In this document: piece by piece, positions 11,775 to 25,100 of the stretch | Layout of the letters: each line of letters opens with the position of its first letter | Numbering within the stretch: position 1 is the stretch's first letter | Assembly: GCF_008831285.2 (NCBI RefSeq) | Contig: NC_045142.1 | Coordinates: 19,285,354-19,349,353 of the forward strand | DNA from: Nymphaea colorata | Lineage: Eukaryota > Streptophyta > Magnoliopsida > Nymphaeales > Nymphaeaceae | Direction of reading: 5' to 3' | DNA: 64,000 nucleotides | Notes under the pieces: model-generated | The model's database searches: none | Seen by the model: the letters and a program-made list of their open reading frames with translations, nothing else | What the model was told of the DNA's origin: nothing | Position numbers and translations under genes: made by a program

Positions 11775-14700
11775 TAAATTGGCTGCTTCTTTGAGGCTGA
11801 AATCTTCTAAATAGTGTGAAAATCAACATTGGAAGGTAGGATACCATGAGAGATACCACTGGGACAAATAAACTCCACTATGGATGACACAAATTTTAGA
11901 TTGACAATGACATAATCCGAATATGATATGGATATAAGGAAGAATGTTTTCTAAGTGTGAGAATGTCATATGGACAAGAGAAAGTTTTTATTAGATATTG
12001 ATTGGTAGAGGTTGACCCAATAGGGACTCATGAAGAGTTTGGAATTGGGTTTAGACATGGATTTAGAGACAAGGTAGGGTATTCCAGTCATTCTATACAT
12101 CCAAACAACCAATTAAAAATTGGAACTAAGTCAAGCAAACATATTCTAGGACTCTTGCCAATATGCATTATTTTGAAAAATAGTCTTGAAGCCTAGGGGA
12201 ATAAATGGGTATGATAGATCCTAATTTATCCAAAATTCAAGGCATGCCCATACACCAAATCTATGATACTAGCATCTCCAAAGCTTTCTAAATTTCACTC
12301 CATATTTCTCCTTGTTTTTGTGACTATTGTTTGTTTCGATACTAATGGGGCAACTGTTTAGTCTAATTGGTTGTCCCAATTGTAAGGTTGTATCTTGGAC
12401 TAATGTCATACAAATACCCTGTCAATGTGATGACCGAGACTTTATGTAGGCAAGAATTGATTTTTGAAAATTTATGATCATGTGCAAAATAGACGGCTCT
12501 GTTGTCTACATTCCTAAGAGATATATTTGAAAATTTAAAAAACAAATATGGTTTCATACATCTCCAAAATTGAGGAAGGGTATGATAAATGATAGAACTA
12601 AGGGAAACAAGCTTTATAAACCATAGAACTAAGGGAAACATGTTTTCTCCTTAATTAGTTCCAAATGCACACAAATATGCATGATGCTATGTATGGTCAT
12701 GAAAGGTTTGCATACAATTAATGTTTGGCATTGTTGAAAATGACTTACACATGATCTAGGAAATCCTTAGATGGATGGTGACATATCCCACCAGGCGTGT
12801 CATTTGTTTGCACCCCTCTCACAAATGGACAGACATGCGAAGCAGCAAAATTGAAATTTGGATTTTGGAAAATTACAAGAAAAAGGGATCCGCCTATTGG
12901 TACAAGGTCCGACCATTCTTGCTATCTTTAACAAAGGTAATCGCACTAAGGACTAAGCATTTCTCAAAAATTGTACAAGTCCTACATGTTTGTGCATAAG
13001 GGTTTGAAATTTGATTTGAATTTCATTTTGAACAAGCAACTTTTCAAGCTTGTTTTAGATAAATTAGAATGAATGTTGGACAAGTTGTTTGGAAATTTAA
13101 ATTGTTGTGACAAGTTATTTAGAAATTCAACTTGTTTTGGTAATTTGGATTAATTCTTTTGAATTTTAACAAAATTGAAAATTAGAAACTGTTCAAAATT
13201 GATTCGAATTAGGACCATTGATCTAATCTAAAAAATTTTGTAGATTTAGGAAATTTGGTTGGAAATTATATATGTAAACTGAGAATTTGATTTGTAAATA
13301 GTTGAAAATTGAAATTTTAGTTCATGAATTTGAAGTTAATTTGTCATCTTGGTCAAAAAAATGGAACCTGGCTTGAAGTAAATTGAAAAATGAACTAGAG
13401 TTAAATAGCTAATTTAGCTTGGAAAAATAGATCGATTTGTCAAATTTGAAAATCAGTTGATCAAAAGAAAGGAATTTCAAATTGAAATTGTACCAAGTTC
13501 TCTTCTAGAGAAGATTGTAAATTTTTCAAGTTAATAGGTAATGTTTTAGGCAAAATAGAAGACTTTGCCTGGCCCGGCCCGATGCCCACCCTTAATTACT
13601 TTTTGAACTAAAACATTGAGCAAAGGGCCACCTTATGTACAATGATAGTTCATGGCTGAGGCTTTTCTTCAAAAGGTTGAAGACATGGCTTCCAACCTCA
13701 TTGACCACCTTTCTCAAAAGAAACTACTGTAAATTATAAGAAATATAAATTGAAATCAAGAATATGGGCGGATCATCTCAAGCAAATATTATATAGCCAT
13801 CTAAGGGTGGATCTCATCTATAACAGATGAACCTGTCCCTAATAAACTTTTAAGAAGGGAAAATACATACATTGCAGCATATAAATAAAAATTTATCTCT
13901 CTCATTTGGTGACTAACTTACCGTGGGGTTCACTCTTGGTTTTGAGTTAAAAAAAATATGGTTCAAGGCTGGCCGGCTGAAATGGAATGGCCTTGGGCCT
14001 TTTATAAAATCATCTTATGTAGTTTTTGGAAAAGTCGGGAGATGCATGCAAGAAATGCATATTTACATGTACAATATTGCATCGGCTTCCTAGCTGGACA
14101 TCATTCCCAGCTGAAAATCATTGCAAATGAAAATCCCTCCCATGACTGCATCATTCATCCAAGAAACAAAATAAAAATAAAACGTAGCAGAAAAGAAAAC
14201 CCCTACTTTGTTGGACAACTCTTGGATGCAGAGGAGTGCTTGAAGGCCTTACTAGAACCGATGAACCTAAACAAGAATCCAAAGAGGATTCGAGCTTAGG
14301 AAAATCACAAATAGGAGGAAAGTCTTATAATCTTTGAGGCTGCAGTTGTTTTCTTAAAACAAAAAATCCTAAGCCAAAGCCCAAGGAAAGGGCCTAAGCT
14401 TACCAAGATTTGTAGAAGGGAAAAAAATAGAGCTCCTTGCTAGGGACTGTTGCTGCTGTTCCTTCTTCTTCTTCTTCTTGGCTGTGATGGAGAAGAGAGA
14501 GAGAACCACTTAGAAAAATCGTCCCCCCTAGGGTGCTTAGAGGGGTTAATATAGAGTTTCAACCCTTCTTATGCTTGTGTTTCAAGCATTTTTTGGCTGA
14601 GTTGGATGAAGATCAACCTTCACTGAGTGCATATCTCTACTCAAGCCATGAAGCTAATGAAGGTTAAAAGAATAATACTCTACTGGCTGTATGCAATAGA

Positions 14701-16340
14701 GTTTATCCTTTCGTTTTAAAAATCATTTTATAACTAAGAGAGAGAGAGTGGCCTCTCTCTCCCCCCCAACATTCTTTTAAGCTGGCAAGTTGGGGCTGGT
14801 CCAACCAAGTGATGTGGCATGGACTAGCAAAATCATTTAGTTCCTTATTATGATATGGCTGATTTGGCTGCCACCTCATCTAGCATATATGTTTGACCAA
14901 TACTTGAGAGTCTTCTTTGTCTCTCATTGGTCAAATCCAAAAAGTTTGGATTGATGATTAGAAATGAAGATTAATTATTTAATCTCAGTTTTGAATAAGA
15001 TGGATTGAGCTCACGTAGCTCACATGCATGGGCTAGGTGGGCTTTGGCTAGGTCAAGTCCATCATGACTTTGACCAAGCCAAACCAAGTTAGTTATAGTT
15101 TTACAACTTTGGTTTTGTACCTAAATTCACATTAAAATTCAATTTTTTGCAAGAATAGTCTTTGTCTTTGATTTCGAGCACTCCCTCTCTTGAGTGTATT
15201 CGAGTTTGGCTTGAATTTGTGACCTAGTTTTAAATTGTATTGAATTATACACCATCCATAGATTCAATCATCCAATTTAACTTAGTAGGATTTTAAATCT
15301 ATTGTGTTAAATTGAATGACAAAGGACATTTTCATCCAAAATTTGATTGAAAATAGGTTTGACTCGTTCAAAACCTTAATTGGAATATAAATTGATCAAA
15401 TGCACATGACTCATACAGCTTACGAGTTCAATTACATATTTGGTTCATATAAAACCTAAATTAGGATTTTTATCGATTGAATTTGATGGAGAAGGAATTG
15501 ATTGGACATGTTTGACTATAGTCAACGTCCCATTTATGCTTTGACTTTAAATTATTTTGATGAGTCTAATAGCATTTGATATTTAGAAAACACCGAATCA
15601 TGTCTTAACTGTCTAATTTGAAATGGGCTTCGACTAAGATTAGTCAAAGCACTATCCATTTAGTCATGACTGGACTGGTCAACAGGTTTGACCTGTATCG
15701 ACTAGGCTCATGTTTGACTGAACGCACTAGATGGGGTGCCATATCTAGGTGAGCGTGGGTTTAAACCTAAGTGGGTTTGAGATAAGTTATTTATGGCATG
15801 TATAAAGGGGCTAATGCATGTTGGCCTCTTTAGAGCTTATCTCCTCGTTTATTAAAGACGATCTCTGAGGTTTATTTTTTTAATTCTCCTTTTTCATCTT
15901 AGATTCTCCTCTTTCCTTTTTAGATTTTTTAATTATTTTAATCGTTTTTAGGTCAAAGGGAATATTTTAATGAAAGAGGGAGTTGCATCCCACTTTAGGT
16001 GGCCCTTGCCCGTGTAGACTAAAAGGGCCCACACGTGGGCCCACCTGATGTTCTAGTCTTTAATTGAATCCAGTTTTAATTTTAAATCCGATTCCAAATG
16101 ACAGTTGCAGATTTTGGTTAAAACACTAATTTGGATCCAATATTGCATCAGGGACTCAGATTTGGACTGATAATCTTGCATTGAGATTTGTGTCACACAT
16201 TAAATTCATGAATTGAACCTGTATTAAATTTGGGGTTTAAAATTTACTTTAAAATTAAAATTTCTCACAATCATTTTTTAAATCCTTTCTAAAATTTTTG
16301 GAATCATCTGCAGCTACTAAATGGAAAATTTTAGGGTGTT
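11775..16340. other. Long intergenic stretch, no gene recognised
   Basis: AT-rich sequence with only short ORFs lacking familiar domains (for example 12363-12641 minus and 13958-14299 plus). Local features are a GGCCCGGCCCGATGCCCACC motif near 13575, typical of the end of plant dispersed repeats, and a CTT/GA-rich tract at 14460-14510. The segment ending at about 16341 finishes in TTTTAGGGTGTTAACA, which would suit an LTR end, but no partner LTR was found. Confidence 0.5.
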
Positions 16341-16369
16341 AACAAGGACAATAAAGAATGGGCTCAGTA

Positions 16370-17075
16370 GAAGAATGTATGTCCTCTTGTCATGGTTGGT
16401 GTAGCGGACTAGCTGCTCTTTGTAGAAAAAGTCTCAAATGATGTGTTCCTTCACCAGCTTATCTATGATTTGCCGATATGTATGTAACTACAAGAAGTTG
16501 TTTGCAATGAGTCTGAAAGCTTGATCCTCATGAACGATGTACATGTAGAAGTTCCCATGACGAGTCGGGTGAGACCCTTGTAGAGAACTGCAAGACTGGC
16601 CAAAACAAGTGAAAGGCAGCAAGTCTTTATGTTCCCCCCTACAACTTGAATAACTTTATAATGCGTAGATCCATCATGTACTATCTGTTGGAGAAGACCA
16701 TGAGTTTTGTTGTGCTGTGCATGCAGATCATCATCACCTCCCTCGTCTTGTGCCACTAGTTGAGTGTCGCGGCCCTCATTGCCTCTATTATGTCTTCAAT
16801 GTGTGCATGAAAGTCTATGAGTCTAAGGAAATGATGATCTTCCTCCTTCTTGAGGACCCAACTCCTGATGCCCATGGGTCTATACAACATGTTTTTGTAG
16901 TTGATGGCCTTGAAGTTGGTGATGAACTGATGATCCATTGGATTCCTACGACTTTTTGCTGGCTCTACCAGACCCACCATGTATGGGCTCCACCTCCTAA
17001 CCAATGCATAAATCAAGTGACTGTTGATTTGGCAACTGGTGATAATGCTAGACCACAGTCATCTAGGTAATGGGA
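16370..17075 (-). other. Possible second relative of the PMD-gene remnant
   Basis: Around 16415-16480 the sequence TCTCAAATGATG, then TTCACCAGCTTATCTATGA, resembles the 11090-11135 segment (TCCCAAATGATAG, then TCCACCTTCTCTATCAAG). On the minus strand both could encode a V..LV.E..II.D.F-like stretch. Overlapping ORFs at 16756-17016 (minus) and 16717-17070 (plus) have no family I recognise. The call rests on weak similarity only. Confidence 0.2.
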
Positions 17076-17143
17076 AAAGACATCTTCAAACTGCTCGAAC
17101 CACTATGGATACCAGCTTCGCACAAGTCCATCTATTGGAATGG

Positions 17144-17290
17144 ACATGGTATTTGGGTCACCTCTAAGAATAAAGAACATAATGTGATGTGATCATAGTG
17201 ACTGACAAAAACAACATGGTGTATCTGGTCACCTCTAAGAATAAAGAACACAATGTGGCTTGAGGTAAATATCCTAACCATAGTGACTGA
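17144..17290. repeat. Imperfect ~70-bp direct duplication
   Basis: The phrases ACATGGT, CACCTCTAAGAATAAAGAAC and CATAGTGACTGAC each occur twice, the first two at about 70-bp spacing and the third at about 84 bp. This indicates a tandem duplication followed by small indels. Confidence 0.75.
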
Positions 17291-20200
17291 CCCAAAAGGT
17301 GGGGGTTAGGACATACATGGAAATAAATATGCAATAATAAAGGATGGCCAAACTAGGTGATGAGTCTATGCTTGTCAGGATTGACCCAATGAGAGGTTCC
17401 AACTAAAATGACATACAGGATAACAAGGGCTCATTTGAAAAATTTGTTCAATTTTTTATGGACAATTCAGTGCATAGTGTTAAATAAAATGAGAGAGATA
17501 AACGTTCAATCAAATAAAATGCATACAGAATGCTTCAAACAATACTCCCTAATGACATAACTCTATTATGCAAATGTTTGGAATCAGCTTGGACACCAAG
17601 AAATTGATATCTTTGGATTTAAAATCCTTAGTTGTTCTATATACTAGATATGCCTATATACTTGGACAAGAAGTCCAAAGTACGTGGCACATACTCATCT
17701 ATGGTTCTAAATGTTAAGCGTCTTCATTCTCTTTGATCACTCACCAATATACTAGGCTAATGCCTCAGTACGGGTGAGAGAAGGGCTAATCTCGCCTCGT
17801 GTAAGTTGGTCCAGCCATTGATTCACCCTGAGATAATACATACAGTGAGTATTTTGTGATGTGATGACTAAGACATATAAGAGAGAGAAAATTTTGAAAT
17901 ATGCAATCACAAGCACAAAAAGTTGGATCTAATGCATAAAATCAATGAAGAAGCAAATATTGCATCACACAACTCCTTAATTGAAAATCATATATCTACA
18001 TGAACATGAAAAATCTCTCTCAATTCTAAGTCTTAATGCACATCAAAAATATATATCATGCATCAAATGAGGGTACCCAAATGGATCTCAGGGTGAGATC
18101 ACATTTAAAACTTAGAAAAGTGGAACACTTTTGTCTATTCAAGTTAACAAAAGGTCTCATCACAATTGCCATTTTTGTTTACATGTAAAATTGTTCAATT
18201 TTATATGCAGACCATAATAAATGAGATATCATTACTTGTACTTGCCTCTTGACCATTCATGGTGCCTTTACCAAGGTAATCATATCAATGACTAGACTAA
18301 GTATTCCAACTCTCAAGTCTAAATGATGTCCAAAACCTAAGAAGGACAACCTACCTTAATTTTGAAATTATGCATGTTTTAAAATCTAAGTAGATCTTAA
18401 AAATAGACTAATGAACAAAAAGAAATTAATCTGAAGTTTGTTCATATCTGGATCATCATATATCAATGCCAATCGATGTCATCGATGTCCTAAATCTACA
18501 TTCATGTGGAAATTAAGTCGTGTAGACTTAGAGTCAGGTCTCTATTACAACTGGGATAAAGGATGTAGACCTATTAGTTAAAAAGAGGATCTGAATCCAA
18601 GAAACAAGAAATAATCATAATCTAAGAAATTTTATATAACTCTTGTTTTAAATTTGAAAATTGAGATGCTATAGAAGTCAAAATATCATTTCATGTTATT
18701 TTGACTCATGATCCAAATCCAAGGTCAAAGGTCTAGTAAATTTGATATTGTATTCATGGTTGGATCTTTTAAGTTCCAAATTCTGAAAAGATAGACCTAA
18801 ATCTGATTATTACAGGTTTAAAATTTTGTATTTGGGTCTGATTCTATTGGAATTGATCCCAGGTTAAACACTCATTTGCTTTGAAATTCAATCCAAGGCC
18901 AAGATTTTTAATTTAAGATCTAAGATCTGAAACCCAAGGTCTACAATTTAGGGTCTAAAATCCATAATCCATAATTTGAGATTTATGTTTCAAAACTCAT
19001 AAGTGAAATTTAATTCAAAATTCAAAGTCTACAATCTAAAATCTTAGATCCAAAATCTAAGATCCAAAATACAAGATCCATAATTCAAGATCCATGGCCT
19101 GAGATCCATAAATATGAGATGTGAACCTCATGAACTAGAATTGAGTTTAATATTAAGGTTTAGATCAGCATAAGGTACATGATTTGGATCCAATGCCATG
19201 AATTGAGATCCAAGATCCAAATAGGCTATCAGTCAAGGGGTCTGAGTTCAGTTTTGCTAAACTGGGTTTCAATCTACTTGGATTTAACTATAACCGGTGT
19301 GCTTCGTTTTAGTCAAACCATGTGACATAGGATATGTACTACATTCATTTTATATGAATGAGTGTTTAAAGAAGTTTGATTAGAACTAAGCTATGGCACT
19401 AGGTTTATAAGTAGTAGGCTCTAAGACCAGTCTAAGTTATGTCTTAGAGAGTTGAACTAGGATTGGACTCCATGCCTACATGGCCTAGGGTTTTTGAAAT
19501 TACGTTCAAAGAGATTAGTTTTAATAACATTCAAAGGAAACTATGTTTTCAAATTATTCTTGTGTAATGACCAAGCAGGATTTAGGTTTTCACATGCACA
19601 TAGGATATGCTACTATGGTGACCCAATCTGGTTTCAAACAAGAGCTGCATGTGGGTTCAAGCTGATCCAATGCTTATTTATACAAATATGTACTGCATGA
19701 CTAAAGAAAGTATCAAAGAAAATTATATTCAATATGCATGATTAAATTATGATTTAAAAAAAAACATGAAATTGAAAGAAAAAAACAAGGAAGAGAGGGG
19801 CATACTTGACCCCTATGCACACCATAAAAACATTAAAATAAATCTAACTTAAAAAATGAGCACGTGAAACTAAAAAATAAATAAATAAACTATGCATGTT
19901 AGAAGCAAAAGGAAAACTAAACTAAACACGTTGAAAGTGAAAAGAAAATTAAACTAAACATGCATAAAAAAAAGCATTAAATTGTAAATAAAAAGCTGGC
20001 ACCCTAACTGAGTCTACTCTCATGACACTTACACGGAGTCTACTTGGGTCAAGGTTGAGTGTTAGTGCAGCCTGAACCAAGACTTATACTAATACTTCAA
20101 AAAATCAACTTGTTTTGGGCTAATAACTTATGCATACTCAGTTGAAATTTTACCAACTATTGTGGGCTTCTCTAGGAAAGTTCAATTGTGTTCCAAAGAG

Positions 20201-21560
20201 GAGGTGGAGGGCCGTATTTATAAGAGAGAGCAGGGGCAAACCTTTCCCTCCATTTATGCATGACTAAACTTTTTCACTCTCTCTCTTCTATCTCAACTCA
20301 AAAGCATATGTTAAAAAACATGATTTCGATTGAATTTTGTTTGTTGCAATCTCATATGGACTCTGAATTTGATTCCACAAAAGCCCATGCATGCCTGAAG
20401 AAATGTTAATTGATTCTGGATAAAGTATTTGGATTAACATTTAGCATGGAAGACGAATGACACAAGCATACGAAAAGGGGAAAACACACCTTTAAACCTT
20501 ATTCTAAAACTTGTTATAAATAAAAAAAAATGTTTATTCCTACCACATATGGATACTAATTTTGATTTTGTCTGAATGAGTGCTCATCAAAGAATTCTGC
20601 ATGTTTGAAGTGCTTACATGTGACATTAGCATGGAGTGAAAAAAATCACGATGTATTTTGGAGATACAATGTGCATTAAGCTCACATGTGGACACTAGAT
20701 CCAAGTCAGATCTAAATCCAATAAAAATTCTGGAAGATGAATCAAAATATGGTATTGGATTTGGATTATGAATTGACAAAAATAGATCAGATCTTAGATT
20801 TGGATATAAGATCCAAATATATAAATAAGGCATGGATATCCGATCTAGATTAGAAATGTGAAATGGAGATCTAAAAATAGCATGGACCTCAACATGAATC
20901 GAGCTGGGCTAGATGTGTTCAAGTTGCATGACATGGACTACACCTGAGCGAGGTTCAGTTTTGAAAATTGGATTCAGACCTAGGTTTGGTGCAAGTTCAC
21001 CGGGCTCCGCCTAGGTGTTGTTTTTGAAAAATCTAGTTTTAATGACAAATTGAGGTAGGCTGAGCCTAGGCTCAGGCCTACTAAATCCTTGATATGTATA
21101 TGAAAAGGTAATTTAGGTTCATGTGTTTTCTAAGTTATATTTTATGAAAAATATGTGTACGGTGACAAATGACTAAAATACTCGTGTGCATGACTTGAAA
21201 TGGGTTTCAATAAGGGGACTGGCTTGAACTATGGTCGCAAAATCAAAGAAAATCGTAAACCAAGGTATATGTGGTGTATGCTTTATGTTTATATAGAAAA
21301 ATATGACCGAAAAATGATATAATTGTTTTGCCCCTATGTGTATTTATGGAATTTTGAATGTATTTTTTCAATATGACTGAATTAACCTATGGTGAGACTC
21401 CTAAATAAGTTTTGCTGAAAATTTCCTCCTAAATTGTTTTAAAAATCAAAAACAAATTTTTACCAAGCTGTATGTGGAAATTAGAATCTTTCGCTGGCCA
21501 CTGTCCATATCAGCCCATCAAAAAGTTCATTCAAAAGAATTCAGAAATGAAAATTACAGG
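17291..21560. other. Intergenic sequence rich in short degenerate motifs
   Basis: No gene is recognised. Between about 18890 and 19100 a degenerate motif of the form AAGATCCA / AAAATCTAAGATC recurs many times, as in non-coding parts of plant LTR elements. Minus-strand ORF 20540-20833 is also derived from ATCC/GGAT-rich sequence and has no domain. Confidence 0.45.
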
Positions 21561-22106
21561 CAATGCCCACACTAGACCTGTCCAGTGCCCAAATACCAAA
21601 TAATCTGGATCTGCCACCCGTCGTTGGCCCAGCCAAAGCTCAGCCAGACCGTGCTAGACTGGGTCCCAAAATCAGTATACCTAACATTAATGAGTCAGGG
21701 TCGGGCATTGACTTATTTGGGAACCAGTCGAGAACTAGTCGAAATTCCGCATGCCTAACATGTATTGGGTCAACGCTTACAAGACCGGCTTCAGCTCGAC
21801 TTATTTGGGAACCAGTTGTCATGAATGGAACGCAATTTCCACAGCAGCTTCTTCGGGTCTCGTTTTTCGAAATCTCGTCCATACCCGAACTAATGCTTTG
21901 GGGCAATCGGGTCGTTTGAGATATTGGGTGTGCACGGGTTTCGTTGGGAGGTCTAGAGTGGGGGGGAAGGGAGGGGAGGACAGAGAGAGGGAGGAAGAGG
22001 GACACCTGAGGGCGCGCGGAAACCGATCGTCGTCTCTGCTTTCCTCCCTTTAGGAAGAGTTTGGTGGCAGCAGTGGCTCCGTAGGAGGAGGAAGGGAGGA
22101 AGCAAG
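21561..22106 (+). promoter_or_regulatory. Probable promoter and 5' UTR of the SYP71 gene
   Basis: Base composition shifts to GC-richer sequence about 500 bp before the SNARE start codon. A purine-rich stretch of G-runs and GAGAGAGG lies at 21955-22010, and GGAGGAGGAAGGGAGGAAG lies just before the ATG. No clear TATA box is visible, and the transcription start cannot be placed from sequence alone. Confidence 0.4.
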
Positions 22107-25100
22107 ATGAGCGTGATCGACATCCTAACCCGTGTGGACGCCATCTGCAAAAAATATGAGAAGTACGACGTCGAGAAGCAGCGCGATCTCAATGTCTCCG
22201 GCGACGACGCCTTCGCCCGTCTTTATGCCGACGTGGAGACCGACATCGAAGCTGCCCTCCAGGTTTTCCCCGCTTCTTCCGTTTTGGGTTGGGTTTGCGT
22301 CGCTTCCTTCAATTTTCTTCCTCTCATTCTGATATGACTTGTGTTCCACTGCCGTCTCTGCTTTAAATGGTTTTAGAAAGCGGAAGATGCGTCGAAGGAG
22401 AAGAATCGGGCGGCCTCCGTGGCAATGAATGCCGAGATTCGGCGCACAAAGGCGAGGCTCTTAGAGGAGATCCCCAAATTGCAGAGGCTCGCACAGAAGA
22501 AGGTCCCTTTCTTTATTTCTTTCCGTCCTAAATTGATTCGGAACCTCTAAGCTGGTTCAGTTTTTTCTGATTTTCTATTATTGTATTTTGTGACGTTTTA
22601 CTGGAGGACATTTATTTATTAGATCTTTTCGGTAATTTGAGATGAGGTATTTCTGCGATCTGGTTCAAAAATGTTCTTCTTCTCGTCAGGACTCGGTGTC
22701 ATGTTATTCCTATTTATACCACGCAGATTCTTTCCCTTCCTCAAGTTATCAGTCCGATGGTATGATTGTTCATGGCAGGAGTTAGTTTATGTCATGACCG
22801 GGTTTAGTTTATGAGAACCATGTGTTTCTCTTCTACGGATCTTATGTCTTTTCATTTTGTTTCAAATGCTTCAGTATCTGCATGAATTTCATTTCACGGA
22901 TCCAATGATCGACTTATTTAACATGGAGGTGAATAACATAACAATGGCGAATTGAGGTTAATCTCGCATGCGTCCTGTATAATTCACTGAACAATGTCAG
23001 GTACATGGTAATGTTATACGGTGAAGTTTGTTCAATGAAGATATCAGAATAACCCTATGATTGGTAGCTTATATTTTGCCAGTTGTGCATTCCTTTTACT
23101 CCTCTTTTTTATTTATATATTTTTGCTCCTCTTGGAGGGTCTTGGTCTAATTTCTAGTAATTGATTGGATGGGTAGGTCAAGGGCCTGTCAATGGAAGAA
23201 TTAGCTACTCGAAGTGATTTAGTGGCTGCACTATCTGATAGGATAGAATCAATACCAGATGGGACAGGAAATGCTGGAAAAAAAGGTGGAGGTTGGGCGG
23301 CATCAGGTTCACGCACGGAGATCAAATTTGATTCAGGTTTCAATTTTTATCAAATGAAAGCAAACCTTGAGGCTTTGCCTTGTAGTTCGTTTCTGGAATT
23401 TCTCTCTTGCTGGAAAATGTATGTTGTGACTGCTGTTATCTATGCAGATGGAAGGTTTGATGATGAATTTTTTCAGCAGACTGAGGAATCAAGCAAGTTC
23501 AAGCAAGAGTATGAAATGCGCAGGATGAAGCAGGTAATTTGTCTACTTATTCATTGTTCTACAAATTCCTTTTCCAAAATATGATATGCTAAAGTGACCT
23601 AGTTGAAATCCATACATGATCACTGCTTTTCCTTTCCTTCTTCTTGTTTGATGCCTTAAATAGGTATGTTATATTGGTTGTTCTACGAATTCCTTTTCCA
23701 AAATATAATATGCTAAAGCGACCTAGTTAAAATCCATACATGATTACTACTTTTCCTTTCATTTTTCTCGTTGGATGCCTTAAATACAATGTTGTCACTG
23801 ATGTATTGTAATGCATATCGGTTAGGCCGACCTATACGCCGTATTGTAACGTATCATGAATGTCAAGAAGCCTATCATAAAAGTAAATTTTTAATTAAAA
23901 AAATTAAAAATAGAAAAAAATTCAGGAAAAAAATGGAAAAAATCAGTTACAACAGAGAAAAATTTCAGAAAAAAATTAAGAAAAATGTATTCCATATAAA
24001 ATTTCATCTTCATGATTCATCATTCATAAGCTATAATATATCAACAACACGTTAAAAAATGAGAAATCAAAGATTTAGAATAACATAATAGGCATTCATC
24101 ACAAGTTTAAAGTGTTTTCGAATCTTAGATTACATTACATTCATAATATATAATTATCGTTATTCAATGATAATCATCATTATCATCATCTTCATCTTCA
24201 TTTTCATTTTCATCCTTCATTCTCATTTTCTTCGCTAATTGTTTCAATTCCTTCAAATGAAATGTCCTCACTAAAATTGCATGGCTCTCATTCTTCAACA
24301 AGATCTTTGATATTTAGAAAATCAAGATCATCCTCATCAAGTATCACAAATGGTTCTTCAACCCAAGAATCTAATTCAAAATTGTCTAGTCTAATGGGAT
24401 CAAACCAAGTGTCATGCTTTCTTGTAGATTTTGCTTCCCATTTCAGTATGTCACATATGTGTAGATGGTGGGTGTGGATGCGACAATTTACAAAAAAATT
24501 TAGTGTGGGTCCGGTGAGAATGTATATATGTGTGTGTATATATATGTATAAATCATTTGTTACATTATCTATTTAACTGTTTAGTAGCGTTATTTGTCTA
24601 TATTTACATGTAAAAGTTTTGTATAAACCTAAACTTGTTGCCTGACGACGGGAGAAACTCCCCGACAGTAGGAGGCAATGTTGGAAAAGCAATAAACCTA
24701 AATATGAAGCTGAAAGAAAAGACACCCAAATCAGTTGACCCAACAACAAAAAGCGCTGGCCTTACACAGCAGCAATGTCGCCCTTCGTTGGATATGTTGC
24801 CTCTTGCCAGAAACATCGAACATGTGCTGGAGATGTTGCCTCTCGTTGGAAGCGTCAAACAAGTAACACTGTGGGTATACTTTGTTGAGGACTTTGCGTC
24901 TTATTTAGACGTTAAAAAAATGAAAAACCCTAATTCTGGGATAGATTTGGACTTGGTCAACTTTGATTGAATCCTAAATTTGATGGATACAGTCCTAAGT
25001 ACATTGACTGTTCCCGGTACTGTTTGGTTGATCCATATCTAAGGACGTACCAGTACCCATACTGATATTGTGTCAGTACAATGCAGGTACCTACAATCTT

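Noticed and set aside
16320-16341. TTTTAGGGTGTTAACA as an LTR terminus
   Set aside because: No matching second LTR, primer site or polypurine tract was found, so an LTR element cannot be supported.
21563-22053. Overlapping ORFs of 100-121 codons upstream of SYP71
   Set aside because: They lie in the GC-richer promoter/5' UTR segment on both strands and have simple-composition products. The real start is the SYP71 ATG at 22107.
22107-22337. A 76-codon ORF starting at the SYP71 ATG
   Set aside because: It is exon 1 running into intron 1. The donor after CTCCAG at 22262 gives the conserved continuation in exon 2.
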